DNA from: Burkholderia cepacia ATCC 25416
GTDB taxonomy: Bacteria; Pseudomonadota; Gammaproteobacteria; Burkholderiales; Burkholderiaceae
Assembly: GCF_001411495.1 (NCBI RefSeq)
Contig: NZ_CP012981.1
Location: forward strand, 558,001-622,000
DNA: 64,000 bases
Reading direction: 5' to 3'
Shown: in pieces, positions 46,879 to 55,624 of the stretch
Layout of the letters: each line of letters begins with the position of its first letter
Numbering within the stretch: position 1 is the first letter of the stretch
Program-made: the position numbers and the translations under genes
Notes under the pieces: generated by a model
Database searches by the model: none
Told to the model about the DNA's origin: nothing
What the model saw: only the letters and a program-made list of their open reading frames with translations

Positions 46879-47910
46879 ATGGCCCGTCCCCGTTTTCTTC
46901 CCGACAACTTCACGCTCGCGCTCGTCGGCACCGTCGTGCTCGCGAGCCTGCTGCCCTGCCGCGGCCCGGCCGCCCACGCGTTCAACTGGGCGACCAACAT
47001 CGCCGTCGGCCTGCTGTTCTTCCTGCACGGCGCGAAGCTGTCGCGCGAAGCCGTCGTCGCGGGCGCGACCCACTGGCGGCTGCACGCGGTCGTGCTGCTC
47101 AGCACGTTCGCGCTGTTCCCGCTGCTCGGCCTCGCGCTGAAGCCGGTGCTGCAGCCGCTCGTCACGCCGACGCTGTATGCGGGCGTGCTGTTCCTGTGCA
47201 CGCTGCCGTCGACGGTCCAGTCGTCGATCGCGTTCACGTCGATCGCGAAGGGCAACGTGCCGGCCGCCGTGTGCGCGGCATCCGCGTCGAGCCTGCTCGG
47301 GATCTTCGTCACGCCGGCGCTCGTCGGGCTGATGATCACGTCGCAATCGGCCGCCGCCGCGTCGCCGTGGAGCACCGTCGGCAGCATCGTGATGCAGCTG
47401 CTCGTGCCGTTCATCGCCGGCCAGTTGCTGCGGCCCGTGATCGGCGGCTGGATCGACCGCAACCGCGGCGTGCTGCGCTTCGTCGACCAGGGCTCGATCC
47501 TGCTCGTCGTCTACGTCGCGTTCAGCGAGGCCGTCAACGAAGGCCTCTGGCACCAGATCCTGCCGCGCGCGCTCGGCGGCCTGCTCGTCGTCAACCTCGT
47601 GCTGCTCGCGATCGCGCTCCTGCTGACCGCGTTCGTCAGCAAGCGGCTCGGCTTCAACCGCGCCGACCAGATCACGATCATCTTCTGCGGATCGAAGAAG
47701 AGCCTCGCGGCCGGCGTGCCGATGGCGAAGGTGATCTTCTCGGCGAACGCGGTCGGGGCGATCGTGCTGCCGCTGATGCTGTTCCACCAGATCCAGCTGA
47801 TGGCGTGCGCGGCGCTCGCGCAGCGCTGGGGCGCGCGCGACATGAGCGGCGAGCACGACGAGGGCGACGCGGCATCGGCGCCCGGCGCGCTGAGCGCGGG
47901 CAAGCGCTGA
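46879..47910 (+). CDS. Bile acid:sodium symporter (BASS) family protein
   Basis: The 343-residue inner-membrane protein has about ten hydrophobic helices. The SBF-like family marks are FLHGAKLSREA, TLPSTVQSSIAFTSIAKGN, and FCGSKKSLAAGVPMAKVIF, with polar residues of the crossover helices. Substrate is probably an organic anion. It is followed by a 7-bp repeat tract and an EAL-GGDEF gene. Confidence 0.9.
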   Translation: MARPRFLPDNFTLALVGTVVLASLLPCRGPAAHAFNWATNIAVGLLFFLHGAKLSREAVVAGATHWRLHAVVLLSTFALFPLLGLALKPVLQPLVTPTLYAGVLFLCTLPSTVQSSIAFTSIAKGNVPAAVCAASASSLLGIFVTPALVGLMITSQSAAAASPWSTVGSIVMQLLVPFIAGQLLRPVIGGWIDRNRGVLRFVDQGSILLVVYVAFSEAVNEGLWHQILPRALGGLLVVNLVLLAIALLLTAFVSKRLGFNRADQITIIFCGSKKSLAAGVPMAKVIFSANAVGAIVLPLMLFHQIQLMACAALAQRWGARDMSGEHDEGDAASAPGALSAGKR

Positions 47911-47993
47911 CGATCGGGGCGGCGGGACGGCCGCCGGGTGGTGCCGTCCCGGGGCTCTGCCTTTCTGCCTTCCTGCCTTCCACCTCCCGTCTC

Positions 47994-48049
47994 CCGCCTT
48001 CCGCCTTCCGCCTTCCGCCTTCCGCCTTCCGCCTTCCGCCTTCCGCCTT
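47994..48049 (+). repeat. Heptanucleotide repeat (CCGCCTT)8
   Basis: Eight perfect CCGCCTT copies are preceded by degenerate CTGCCTT-like copies from about 47968. The unit is not a multiple of three. It lies 146 bp before the chosen start of the EAL-GGDEF gene, where length change could alter expression, or the frame if a more upstream start were used. Confidence 0.95.
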
Positions 48050-48194
48050 CCCCCGCAACGCCCTTCCACCCACGCACCGACACGCCCCCGACGCGATGCA
48101 CCAGCAACGCCCGTCGCGTCACGAAATCTTCATTCAACTCTCCGCGAGCGGTGCCGTTAAGTCGGGCGTCCCGTCGATTCGGCTGCCCTCGCCC

Positions 48195-50033
48195 ATGCCC
48201 GCGCCCCACCCCGACTCCGCCGCCACCCGCACCACGCGCCTGATCGCGGATCGTGCGCTGGCCGCCGTCTTCCAGCCGATCGTCGATCTCGGGTCGGGGA
48301 CGGTCGTCGGCTACGAGGGCCTGATACGCGGCCCGCGCGGCACCGACCTCGAAACGCCCGCCGCGCTGTTCGCGCAGGCCGCGCGCGACGGCGAGACCAT
48401 CGCGCTCGAACAGGCCGCCGCGCTCACCTGCCTCGACGCGTTCGCAGCGCTCGGCTGCGACGGCAAGCTGTTCCTCAATTTCAGCGCGGGCACGATCCTG
48501 CAGCTCGCGCGCGAACGCGAGCGCGCCCGCCAACTGCTCGACCGTGCGCGGGTCGGCGCCGAGCGCATCGTGATCGAACTGACCGAGCAGAACGCGACGA
48601 CGGACATCGCCCACATCGAGCCGGCCGTCGCGTCGCTGCGCGACGCCGGCATCCAGTTCGCGCTCGACGACTACGGCACCGCGAACGCGAGCATGAACCT
48701 GTGGCTGCGCCTGCATCCGGACGTCGTGAAGATCGACCGCTTCTTCATCCACGACATCGCGCGCGACCCGCTGAAGTTCGAGGCCGTGAAGGCGATGCAG
48801 CACTTCGCGCAGGCGAGCGGCGCGCAACTGATCGCGGAAGGCATCGAGAACGAAAGCGACCTGATCGTCGTGCGCGACATGGGCATCTGCTGCGTGCAGG
48901 GCTTCCTGCTCGGCCGGCCGAACGCGCGGCCGTCGCGGGTCGTCGCACCGGCCGCGCGCGACGCGATCCGCGCGCCGCACATCGCGGTGTTTCCCGGCGC
49001 GACGCGCCCGGTGCGGCCGGCCGGCACGATCGCCGGAAAGATGCTGGTTCCGGCGCCGGCGCTGCCGCGCGACGCGACCAGCAACGACGTGCTCGACCTG
49101 TTCAACCGGATGCCCGACCTGCATGCGGTCGCACTCGTCGAACGCGGCCGGCCCGTCGCGCTCGTGGATCGCCGCGGCTTCATCGACCGTTTCGCGCTGC
49201 CGTACCACCGCGAGGTGTTCGGGAAGAAGCCGTGCCTGCCGTTCGCGAACGACGCGCCGCTGATGATCGACAACGCGACAACGTTCGAGCAGCTCGCGAT
49301 GCTGCTCGCGAGCCACGACCAGCGCTACCTCGCGGACGGCTTCGTCATCACCGAACACGGCCGCTACGTCGGGCTCGGCACCGGCGAGAGCCTCGTGCGC
49401 GCGGTGACCGAGATGCGCATCGAGGCCGCCCGCTATGCGAACCCGCTGACGTTCCTGCCCGGCAACATCCCGATCAGCGCGCACATCGACCGCCTGCTCC
49501 AGCGCGACGCCGGCTTTCATGCGTGCTACGTCGACCTGAACCAGTTCAAGCCGTTCAACGACCAGTACGGCTACTGGCAGGGCGACGAGGTGCTGAAGTT
49601 CGCCGCGACGGTGCTGGCCGGCGTGTGCGATCCGCAGCGCGACTTTCTCGGGCACGTCGGCGGCGACGATTTCCTCGTGCTGTTCCAGCGCGACGACTGG
49701 CGCCAACGCGCCGCCGACGCGATCGCGCGCTTCAACGACGGCGCGCAGCGCTTCTACACGCAGGCCGACCGGCAGGCGGGCGGGCTGCGCGGCGAGGACC
49801 GCCACGGCAACCCGGCGTTCTTCGGTTTCGTGACGATGGCGATCGGCGCGGTCGGCGTGCCGGCCGGCGCGCACGGCGCGAAGCGCTACGGCAGCGACGA
49901 GATCGCATCGGTCGCCGCGCTCGCGAAGCGGCGCGCGAAACAGCAGCCGGACGGGCTCGCGGTCGTCGACCTCGATGCGGGCCGCGCCGCGCTGCGCGAT
50001 CGCGGCGAACCGCCGGCCATGGCAATACGCTGA
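48195..50033 (+). CDS. EAL-CBS-GGDEF cyclic-di-GMP protein
   Basis: The 612-residue protein has an N-terminal EAL domain (about 12-250; YEGLIRG, FLNFSAG, IELTEQN, ALDDYGTANA, VKIDRFF, AEGIENESD). A CBS-like middle (about 290-430) and C-terminal GGDEF domain follow, with the active-type motif GGDDF. Order EAL before GGDEF is the reverse of the common one. Catalytic residues for both reactions look present (EGL replaces EAL, glutamate kept). Start uncertain: 48096 in the same frame is possible, but codon use between the two starts looks non-coding. Confidence 0.87.
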   Translation: MPAPHPDSAATRTTRLIADRALAAVFQPIVDLGSGTVVGYEGLIRGPRGTDLETPAALFAQAARDGETIALEQAAALTCLDAFAALGCDGKLFLNFSAGTILQLARERERARQLLDRARVGAERIVIELTEQNATTDIAHIEPAVASLRDAGIQFALDDYGTANASMNLWLRLHPDVVKIDRFFIHDIARDPLKFEAVKAMQHFAQASGAQLIAEGIENESDLIVVRDMGICCVQGFLLGRPNARPSRVVAPAARDAIRAPHIAVFPGATRPVRPAGTIAGKMLVPAPALPRDATSNDVLDLFNRMPDLHAVALVERGRPVALVDRRGFIDRFALPYHREVFGKKPCLPFANDAPLMIDNATTFEQLAMLLASHDQRYLADGFVITEHGRYVGLGTGESLVRAVTEMRIEAARYANPLTFLPGNIPISAHIDRLLQRDAGFHACYVDLNQFKPFNDQYGYWQGDEVLKFAATVLAGVCDPQRDFLGHVGGDDFLVLFQRDDWRQRAADAIARFNDGAQRFYTQADRQAGGLRGEDRHGNPAFFGFVTMAIGAVGVPAGAHGAKRYGSDEIASVAALAKRRAKQQPDGLAVVDLDAGRAALRDRGEPPAMAIR

Positions 50034-50069
50034 CCAGTGGGCAGCCGCCCCCGTTACTATCTTCCCGTC

Positions 50070-50278
50070 CCAATAATGGGGCTTTGGCCAGCCAGGCCCG
50101 GTATGATTCCCGCCCCCAGTCGCAGTCATGATCCGGGGGGTGTTGTCGCCGGGTCTGGTGGGTGGCTGGTGATCGCTGATAGGGGTTTGGCCGGAATATT
50201 CCGACGCCGTCCGTAACGTGGATGCCGAGACTTGCCACCGTTGTTGCAGGCCAATCCGTTCACTTTGCACAAACTGCG
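50070..50278 (+). ncRNA. Predicted bridge-RNA-encoding left end of the IS110 element
   Basis: In IS110-group elements such as IS621 the non-coding left end produces a structured RNA that pairs with target and donor DNA. This interval is the matching position. It contains GC-rich complementary tracts and a perfect palindrome CGGAATATTCCG at 50192-50203. The fold and loops have not been computed, so this is a positional prediction. Confidence 0.35.
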
Positions 50279-51484
50279 ATGCAAGACACTCAACAGCATG
50301 ACGCCGTCGATGTTTTCGTCGGCGTTGACGTCGGTAAGGGCCAGCATCACGCTGTTGCACTCGATCGAAATGGCAAGCGTCTGTACAACAAAGCGCTGCC
50401 CAACGATGAGGCCAAGCTGCGCGCCCTCATCGCCGAACTCAAGACTCATGGTCGACTCCTGTTCGTCGTCGATCAGCCTTCCACCATCGGAGCGCTGCCA
50501 GTGGCCGTCGCTCGCGCTGAAGGCGTGCTCGTCGCCTATCTGCCGGGACTGGCCATGCGCCGCATCGCCGATCTGCACGCAGGTGAAGCCAAGACCGATG
50601 CCCGCGATGCCGCGATCATTGCCGAAGCCGCCCGCTCGATGCCGCATACGCTGCGCTCGCTTCGATTGGCTGACGAGCAACTCGCCGAGCTCACCATGCT
50701 GTGCGGCTTCGACGATGATCTCGCCGCTCAGGTCACTCAAACCAGCAACCGCATTCGCGGCCTGCTTACCCAGATCCATCCAGCGCTCGAGCGCGTTCTC
50801 GGACCGCGCCTCGACCATCCGGCGGTGCTCGATCTGCTTGAGCGCTACCCGTCGCCCGCCGCGCTTGCCTCAACCAGCGAGAAGACGCTCGCCAACCGCC
50901 TGACTAAGCTCGCGCCGCGCATGGGCAAGAGCTTGGCGGCCGAGATCGTTCAGGCTCTGAGCGAACAAGCCGTGACCGTGCCCGGCACGCAAGCTGCCAC
51001 CATCGTCATGCCTCGTTTGGCCCAGCAGCTTGCGGCCTTGCGTAAGCAGCGCGACGAGGTCGCTGCCGAAGTGGAACAGCTGGTGCTTGCTCACCCTCTT
51101 TGGCCGGTCCTGACCAGCATGCCGGGAGTCGGCGTCAGGACCGCTGCCAGACTCCTGACCGAAGTCGCCCATAAAGCCTTCGCCTCCGCCGCGCATCTGG
51201 CGGCCTACGCAGGCCTCGCGCCGGTCACCCGGCGCTCAGGATCGTCGATCCGTGGCGAGCACCCATCTAGACGGGGCAACAAGGTGCTCAAGCGCGCCTT
51301 GTTCCTATCCGCCTTCGCGGCCTTACGAGACCCAGTCTCACGGGCCTATTACTCCCGCAAGATCCAGCAGGGCAAGCGCCACAACCAAGCGCTCATCGCG
51401 CTGGCGCGGCGACGCTGCGACGTCCTGTTCGCCATGCTGCGTGACGGAACCATTTACCAACCCAAGTCAGCCCCTAACGCTTGA
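50279..51484 (+). CDS. IS110-family transposase
   Basis: The 401-residue recombinase has an N-terminal RuvC-like DEDD domain (FVGVDVGKGQHHAVALD, acidic residues in EAKTDARDAAIIAE) and the C-terminal Tnp domain (MPGVGVRTAARLL, AAYAGLAPVTRRSGSS) with the candidate catalytic serine. The start at MQDTQQ is chosen over an upstream ATG at 50222. It looks intact. Codon use is less GC-biased than neighbours, fitting an acquired element. Confidence 0.93.
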   Translation: MQDTQQHDAVDVFVGVDVGKGQHHAVALDRNGKRLYNKALPNDEAKLRALIAELKTHGRLLFVVDQPSTIGALPVAVARAEGVLVAYLPGLAMRRIADLHAGEAKTDARDAAIIAEAARSMPHTLRSLRLADEQLAELTMLCGFDDDLAAQVTQTSNRIRGLLTQIHPALERVLGPRLDHPAVLDLLERYPSPAALASTSEKTLANRLTKLAPRMGKSLAAEIVQALSEQAVTVPGTQAATIVMPRLAQQLAALRKQRDEVAAEVEQLVLAHPLWPVLTSMPGVGVRTAARLLTEVAHKAFASAAHLAAYAGLAPVTRRSGSSIRGEHPSRRGNKVLKRALFLSAFAALRDPVSRAYYSRKIQQGKRHNQALIALARRRCDVLFAMLRDGTIYQPKSAPNA

Positions 51485-51857
51485 CGAACAACATAGGGGC
51501 ACCCCCCCTCGTTCGCGCACGCGAGGTGTCCGATGCGGCGGCGATGCGCCGTCGTCCGTCACGCCCGGACGCCCGCCGCGCTGCCGGGCCGGTCGTTGCG
51601 CCCGGCCTTCCCGCCGGCCTGAGCAAGCCGCCGGGCACGCGTGCCCGGCACGCTGACCGCCACTTCCCGCTCGCCGGACACCCGCACGTCCACCTTGCCT
51701 TTTTCGCGTTTTGTTTAGTATTTTTAGTAACGTCGTTTTCGCAGATTAGCGCTTAAAAACCGGTAATTTTCGGGTATTCCCCGGTTATCCGGCCCGAATT
51801 CCGCGATACGTTTTACTATACAATCGCTTCCACCCTAAACAAACCGGACCCCGAACG
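51485..51857. promoter_or_regulatory. Promoter region of the lacI operon
   Basis: The left third is the IS right end and a CCTCG/CGAGG hairpin. From 51700 on the DNA is unusually AT-rich. AACCGG (51758-51763) and CCGGTT (51781-51786) form an inverted repeat, and a -10-like TATACA lies at 51817-51822. The repeat is a candidate LacI-family autoregulatory site. No other gene here. Confidence 0.5.
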
Positions 51858-52877
51858 ATGGGTACCACCATTCGCGATGTGGCGCGGGCGGCAGAGGTCT
51901 CGATCGGCACCGTCTCCCGCGCGCTGAAAAACCAGCCGGGCCTGTCCGAAGCCACGCGTGCGCGCATCGTCGAGATCGCGCAGCGGCTCGGCTACGATCC
52001 CGCGCAGCTGCGGCCGCGCATCCGCCGGCTCACCTTCCTGCTGCATCGCCAGCACAACCGCTTTCCGGCCAGCCCGTTCTTCTCGCACGTGCTGCACGGC
52101 GTCGAGGACGCCTGCCGCGAGCGCGGCATCGTGCCGACGCTGCTCACGGTCGGGCCGAACGACGACGTGCTGCGCCAGATGCGCCCGCACGCGCCCGACG
52201 CGATCGCGGTGGCCGGCTTCATCGAACCGGAGACGATCGAGGCGCTTGCCGCGACCGGCCGGCCGCTCGTGCTGATCGACCTGTGGGCACCCGGCCTGCG
52301 CTCGGTGAACATCGACAACGCAACGGGTGCGGCGCTCGCGATGCGTCACCTGCTCGCCACCGGCCGCACGCGGATTGCATTCATCGGCGGCTCGCCCGCG
52401 CACTACAGCATCGCGCAGCGCGCGATCGGCTACCGGCGCGCGTTCTTCGAAGCCGGGCGGCTGTTCGATCCCGCCTACGAAGTGACGATCGACGCGGGGC
52501 TCGATCCCGACACGGGCGCCGCGCGCGCGATGGAGCAGCTGCTCGACGCGCCGGGCCCGCGCCCCGAAGCCGTGTTCGCGTACAACGACGCGGCCGCGCT
52601 CGCCGCGCAGCGCGTGTGCACCGCGCGCGGCCTGCGGATTCCGGACGACATCGCGATCGTCGGCTTCGACAACATCCCGGCCGCCGCGCACGCGAGCCCG
52701 CCGCTCACGACGCTCGCGGTCGACAAGGAAGCGCTCGGCCGCCGCGGCGTCGAGCTGCTGCTCGCCGACTCGCCCGAACGCACCGAGATTTCCCTGCCCG
52801 TCGAGCTGATCGTGCGGGCCAGCAGTCAGCCCGCCGGCTCCCCGGCACTCGATACCGCCACGGTCACCGAATCATGA
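51858..52877 (+). CDS. LacI-family regulator of the epimerase-kinase operon
   Basis: The 339-residue repressor has an N-terminal helix-turn-helix TIRDVARAAEVSIGTVSRALK (residues 4-24 in outline) and a periplasmic-binding-protein-like sugar domain. Its stop overlaps the epimerase start (ATGA), so the regulator is the first gene of the operon it most likely controls. The hinge and effector region PRIRRLTFLLHR is atypical. Confidence 0.93.
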   Translation: MGTTIRDVARAAEVSIGTVSRALKNQPGLSEATRARIVEIAQRLGYDPAQLRPRIRRLTFLLHRQHNRFPASPFFSHVLHGVEDACRERGIVPTLLTVGPNDDVLRQMRPHAPDAIAVAGFIEPETIEALAATGRPLVLIDLWAPGLRSVNIDNATGAALAMRHLLATGRTRIAFIGGSPAHYSIAQRAIGYRRAFFEAGRLFDPAYEVTIDAGLDPDTGAARAMEQLLDAPGPRPEAVFAYNDAAALAAQRVCTARGLRIPDDIAIVGFDNIPAAAHASPPLTTLAVDKEALGRRGVELLLADSPERTEISLPVELIVRASSQPAGSPALDTATVTES

Positions 52878-54154
52878 ACATGCCCCCGGTCCAACCCTGC
52901 ACGGCCGCGCCGGCCGCCCACACGCAAGCCGCGCCGTTCGTCGCGAGTTTCCGCGATCCGTCGTTCCTGCTGTCGCACATCGAGGACACGCTGCGCTTCT
53001 ACGCAACGAACGCGTTCGACCCGACGGGCGGCTTCTACCACTACTTCCGCGACGACGGCAGCATCTACAACCGCACGTCGCGCCACCTCGTCAGCAGTTG
53101 CCGGTTCGTCTTCAACTACGCGATGGCGTACCGGCACTTCGGCGATCCGCGCCACCTGGAATACGCGCGCCACGGGCTGCGCTTCCTGCGCGACGCGCAC
53201 TGGGACGACGAACTGCAGGGCTACGACTGGGAACTCGACTGGCGCGACGGTGCGAAGCGCGCGACGCTCGACGGCACGCGCCACTGCTACGGGCTCGCGT
53301 TCGTGCTGCTCGCGGCCGCGCACGCGACGATGGCCGGCATCGACGAGGCACGCCCGCTGATCGCGGCCACCTACGAGCTCGCCGAGCACCGCTTCTGGGA
53401 CGCAGCCGCGGGCCTCTACGCGGACGACGCGACGCCGAACTGGATCGTGTCGTCGTACCGCGGCCAGAACGCGAACATGCACATGACCGAGGCGCTGCTC
53501 GCGGCCCACGAGGCGACCGGGCACCTCACGTACCTCGATCGCGCGGAAAAGCTCGCGTCGCACATCACACAGCGCCAGGCCGCGCTGTCGGGCGGGCTCG
53601 TGTGGGAGCACTACCACGCGGACTGGTCGGTCGACTGGGACTACAACAAGGAAGACAGCTCGAACATCTTCCGCCCGTGGGGCTTCCAGCCCGGGCACCA
53701 GACCGAATGGGCGAAGCTGCTGCTGATCCTCGAGCGGCACCGCCCGCTCGACTGGCTCGTGCCGCGCGCGGCCGAGCTGTTCGACGCCGCGCTCACGCAC
53801 GCATGGGACGCCGACCACGGCGGCCTGTACTACGGCTTCGGCCCCGACTTCACGATCTGCGACCACAACAAGTATTTCTGGGTGCAGGCGGAGACCTTCG
53901 CGGCGGCCGCGATGCTCGGCGCGCGCACCGGCAGCGAGCGCTTCTGGGACTGGTACGACGAGATCTGGCGCTACAGCTGGGCGCACTTCGTCGATCACCG
54001 CTACGGCGCGTGGTACCGCATCCTCACCTGCGACAACCGCAAGTACAGCGACGAGAAGAGCCCGGCCGGCAAGACCGACTATCACACGATGGGCGCGTGC
54101 TACGACGTGCTGGCAACCCTCGCGCGCGCGCAGCGCAGCGAGCCGACGCAATGA
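52874..54154 (+). CDS. AGE-family sugar epimerase/isomerase
   Basis: The 426-residue alpha/alpha-barrel protein of the N-acylglucosamine 2-epimerase family interconverts aldoses/ketoses such as mannose-fructose. Family blocks include GGFYHYFRDDGS, RHLVSSCRFVFNYAMAYR, WEHYHADW and FRPWGFQPGHQTEWAKLLL, containing the barrel histidines. Coupled to lacI upstream and to the kinase downstream (both ATGA). With a PfkB kinase the likely route is aldose to ketose to phosphate. Confidence 0.88.
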   Translation: MNMPPVQPCTAAPAAHTQAAPFVASFRDPSFLLSHIEDTLRFYATNAFDPTGGFYHYFRDDGSIYNRTSRHLVSSCRFVFNYAMAYRHFGDPRHLEYARHGLRFLRDAHWDDELQGYDWELDWRDGAKRATLDGTRHCYGLAFVLLAAAHATMAGIDEARPLIAATYELAEHRFWDAAAGLYADDATPNWIVSSYRGQNANMHMTEALLAAHEATGHLTYLDRAEKLASHITQRQAALSGGLVWEHYHADWSVDWDYNKEDSSNIFRPWGFQPGHQTEWAKLLLILERHRPLDWLVPRAAELFDAALTHAWDADHGGLYYGFGPDFTICDHNKYFWVQAETFAAAAMLGARTGSERFWDWYDEIWRYSWAHFVDHRYGAWYRILTCDNRKYSDEKSPAGKTDYHTMGACYDVLATLARAQRSEPTQ

Positions 54155-55059
54155 GCGGCGGCACGTTTCCGGCTTTCGTGTCGGCAGGCGACATCCTGAC
54201 CGACATGGTGCGCGCGGGCGATGCGCAATGGACGTCGGTACCGGGCGGCGCCGGCTGGAACGTCGCGCGCGCGGTTGCGCGGCTCGGCGTGCCGAGCGCG
54301 CTCGCGGGATCGATCGGCGAAGACTGCTTCTCCGACGTGCTGTGGCGCACGAGCGACGCGGCCGGGCTCGACCTGCGCTTCCTGCAGCGCGTCGCACGGC
54401 CGCCGCTGCTCGCGATCGTTCACGAGACACGCCCGCCCGCGTATTTCTTCATCGGCGAAGCAAGCGCCGATCTCGCGTTCGATCCGGCGCGGCTGCCGGC
54501 CGGCTGGACCGACCACGTGAAATGGGCGCATTTCGGCTGCATCAGCCTCGTGCGCGAGCCGCTCGCCGGCACGCTGGCCGCGCTCGCGGCCGACCTGCAC
54601 GCGCGCGGCGTGAAGATCAGCTTCGACCCGAACGTCCGGAACCTGATGACGGCCGCGTACCGGCCGACGCTGGAAAAGATGGCCGCGCTCGCCGACCTGA
54701 TCAAGGTGTCCGACGAGGACCTGCGGCACCTGTTCGGCGGCGACGGCCCCGACGCGATTGCCGCGGTGCGCACGCTGAACCCGCGCGCGGCCGTGCTCGT
54801 CACGCGCGGCGCACAGGCGGCGACGCTCTACGCGGACGGCGACGTGCATGAAGCCAGCCCGCCGCGCGTCGAGGTGGCCGACACCGTCGGTGCGGGCGAC
54901 GCGTCGATCGGCGGCATGCTGTTCAGCCTGATGGCCGCGCCGCAGCGCACGTGGCGCGAGCATCTCGTGTTCGCGCTGGCCGCGGGTGCCGCGGCGTGCC
55001 GGCATACGGGTGCGCACGCGCCGACGCTCGACGAGGTCGTCGCATTGATCGAACGCTGA
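54151..55059 (+). CDS. PfkB-family carbohydrate kinase (fructokinase-like)
   Basis: The 302-residue ribokinase-fold kinase has the PfkB signatures: GGAGWNVARAVARLG near residue 32 and the catalytic DTVGAGDAS near residue 247. It probably phosphorylates the product of the preceding epimerase. No sugar transporter is encoded in the operon, so uptake must use another locus. Confidence 0.9.
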   Translation: MSGGTFPAFVSAGDILTDMVRAGDAQWTSVPGGAGWNVARAVARLGVPSALAGSIGEDCFSDVLWRTSDAAGLDLRFLQRVARPPLLAIVHETRPPAYFFIGEASADLAFDPARLPAGWTDHVKWAHFGCISLVREPLAGTLAALAADLHARGVKISFDPNVRNLMTAAYRPTLEKMAALADLIKVSDEDLRHLFGGDGPDAIAAVRTLNPRAAVLVTRGAQAATLYADGDVHEASPPRVEVADTVGAGDASIGGMLFSLMAAPQRTWREHLVFALAAGAAACRHTGAHAPTLDEVVALIER

Positions 55060-55079
55060 CGGCACGCCGATGGCACGAA

Positions 55080-55134
55080 CGGTGACCGGACGCTGTTCGG
55101 TCACCGATAAGCGGCGCTGTACATGCTGCGCCGC
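55080..55134 (+). terminator. Two hairpins after the lacI operon
   Basis: CGGTGACCG/CGGTCACCG (55080-55106) and GCGGCGC/GCGCCGC (55111-55134) are perfect stems in a row just after the kinase gene. No T-run follows either, so they may be a terminator, an RNA-stabilising structure or both. Confidence 0.4.
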
Positions 55135-55171
55135 AGTGCTACGATGAAGTGTCCTTTTGCGGGAGAGCACC

Positions 55172-55393
55172 ATGGACACGAACACGTTCACGAAAGGCAT
55201 CTACACGGCCAAGGCGCATACCCAGCACGCGGGCAACGGGCAGTTCCAGGGTTACGTGATCCTCTCGCGCGACGACGGCGACGACACCGAGAACACGCGT
55301 TACGACGTCCACTCGACGAGCCCCAGCGAGGAAGAGGCGTTCGACGAGGCGAAAGCGCTCGCGCACCGGATTCTCGGCGAGATCGAGCTGTAA
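55172..55393 (+). CDS. Small acidic hypothetical protein
   Basis: The 73-residue cytosolic protein starts MDTNTFTKGIY, with GGGAG at good spacing. It is acidic and soluble-looking, with a conserved-looking GYVILSRDDGDDTENTRYDVHSTS core in outline. I do not recognise the family. It has its own unit between hairpins and a convergent DUF2905 gene. Confidence 0.72.
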   Translation: MDTNTFTKGIYTAKAHTQHAGNGQFQGYVILSRDDGDDTENTRYDVHSTSPSEEEAFDEAKALAHRILGEIEL

Positions 55394-55417
55394 CGCGCAC
55401 CGACCTTCAGGCGCGGC

Positions 55418-55612
55418 TCAGAGCAGCCGCGCCACCATCGATACCAGCATCGTCAGCACCAGCGTCGACATGAACGGGAACGGGTAGCGCCGCCCGCCGA
55501 GCGTCAGCGTGACGTCGCCCGGCATCCGCCCGATGCCGAGCTTGCCGAGCCACGGCCAGCAGCGCGTCAGGATCATCACCGCGACGAACGTCGTCAACAG
55601 CCAGCGCAGCAT
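55418..55612 (-). CDS. DUF2905 membrane protein
   Basis: The 64-residue protein has two hydrophobic segments around the motif GKLGIGRMPGDVTLTLGGRRYPFPF, the mark of DUF2905. It is 12 bp downstream of the methyltransferase gene on the same strand, so likely co-transcribed. Function unknown. Confidence 0.88.
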   Translation of the reverse strand: MLRWLLTTFVAVMILTRCWPWLGKLGIGRMPGDVTLTLGGRRYPFPFMSTLVLTMLVSMVARLL

Positions 55613-55624
55613 GCCGGGCTCCCG

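Larger units (their letters stand above)
50045..51505 (+). mobile_element. IS110-family insertion sequence
   Basis: The transposase gene lies at the right, with a short right end (CAACATAGGGGCACC soon after the stop) and about 230 bp of non-coding left end. CAATAATGGGGC near 50071 resembles the right end. This family lacks terminal inverted repeats, so boundaries are approximate. It lies between the EAL-GGDEF gene and the lacI operon. Confidence 0.75.

Noticed and set aside
50222..50278. Longer IS110 transposase starting at 50222
   Set aside because: The extra 19 residues do not resemble the family N-terminus, which starts close to FVGVDVGK.
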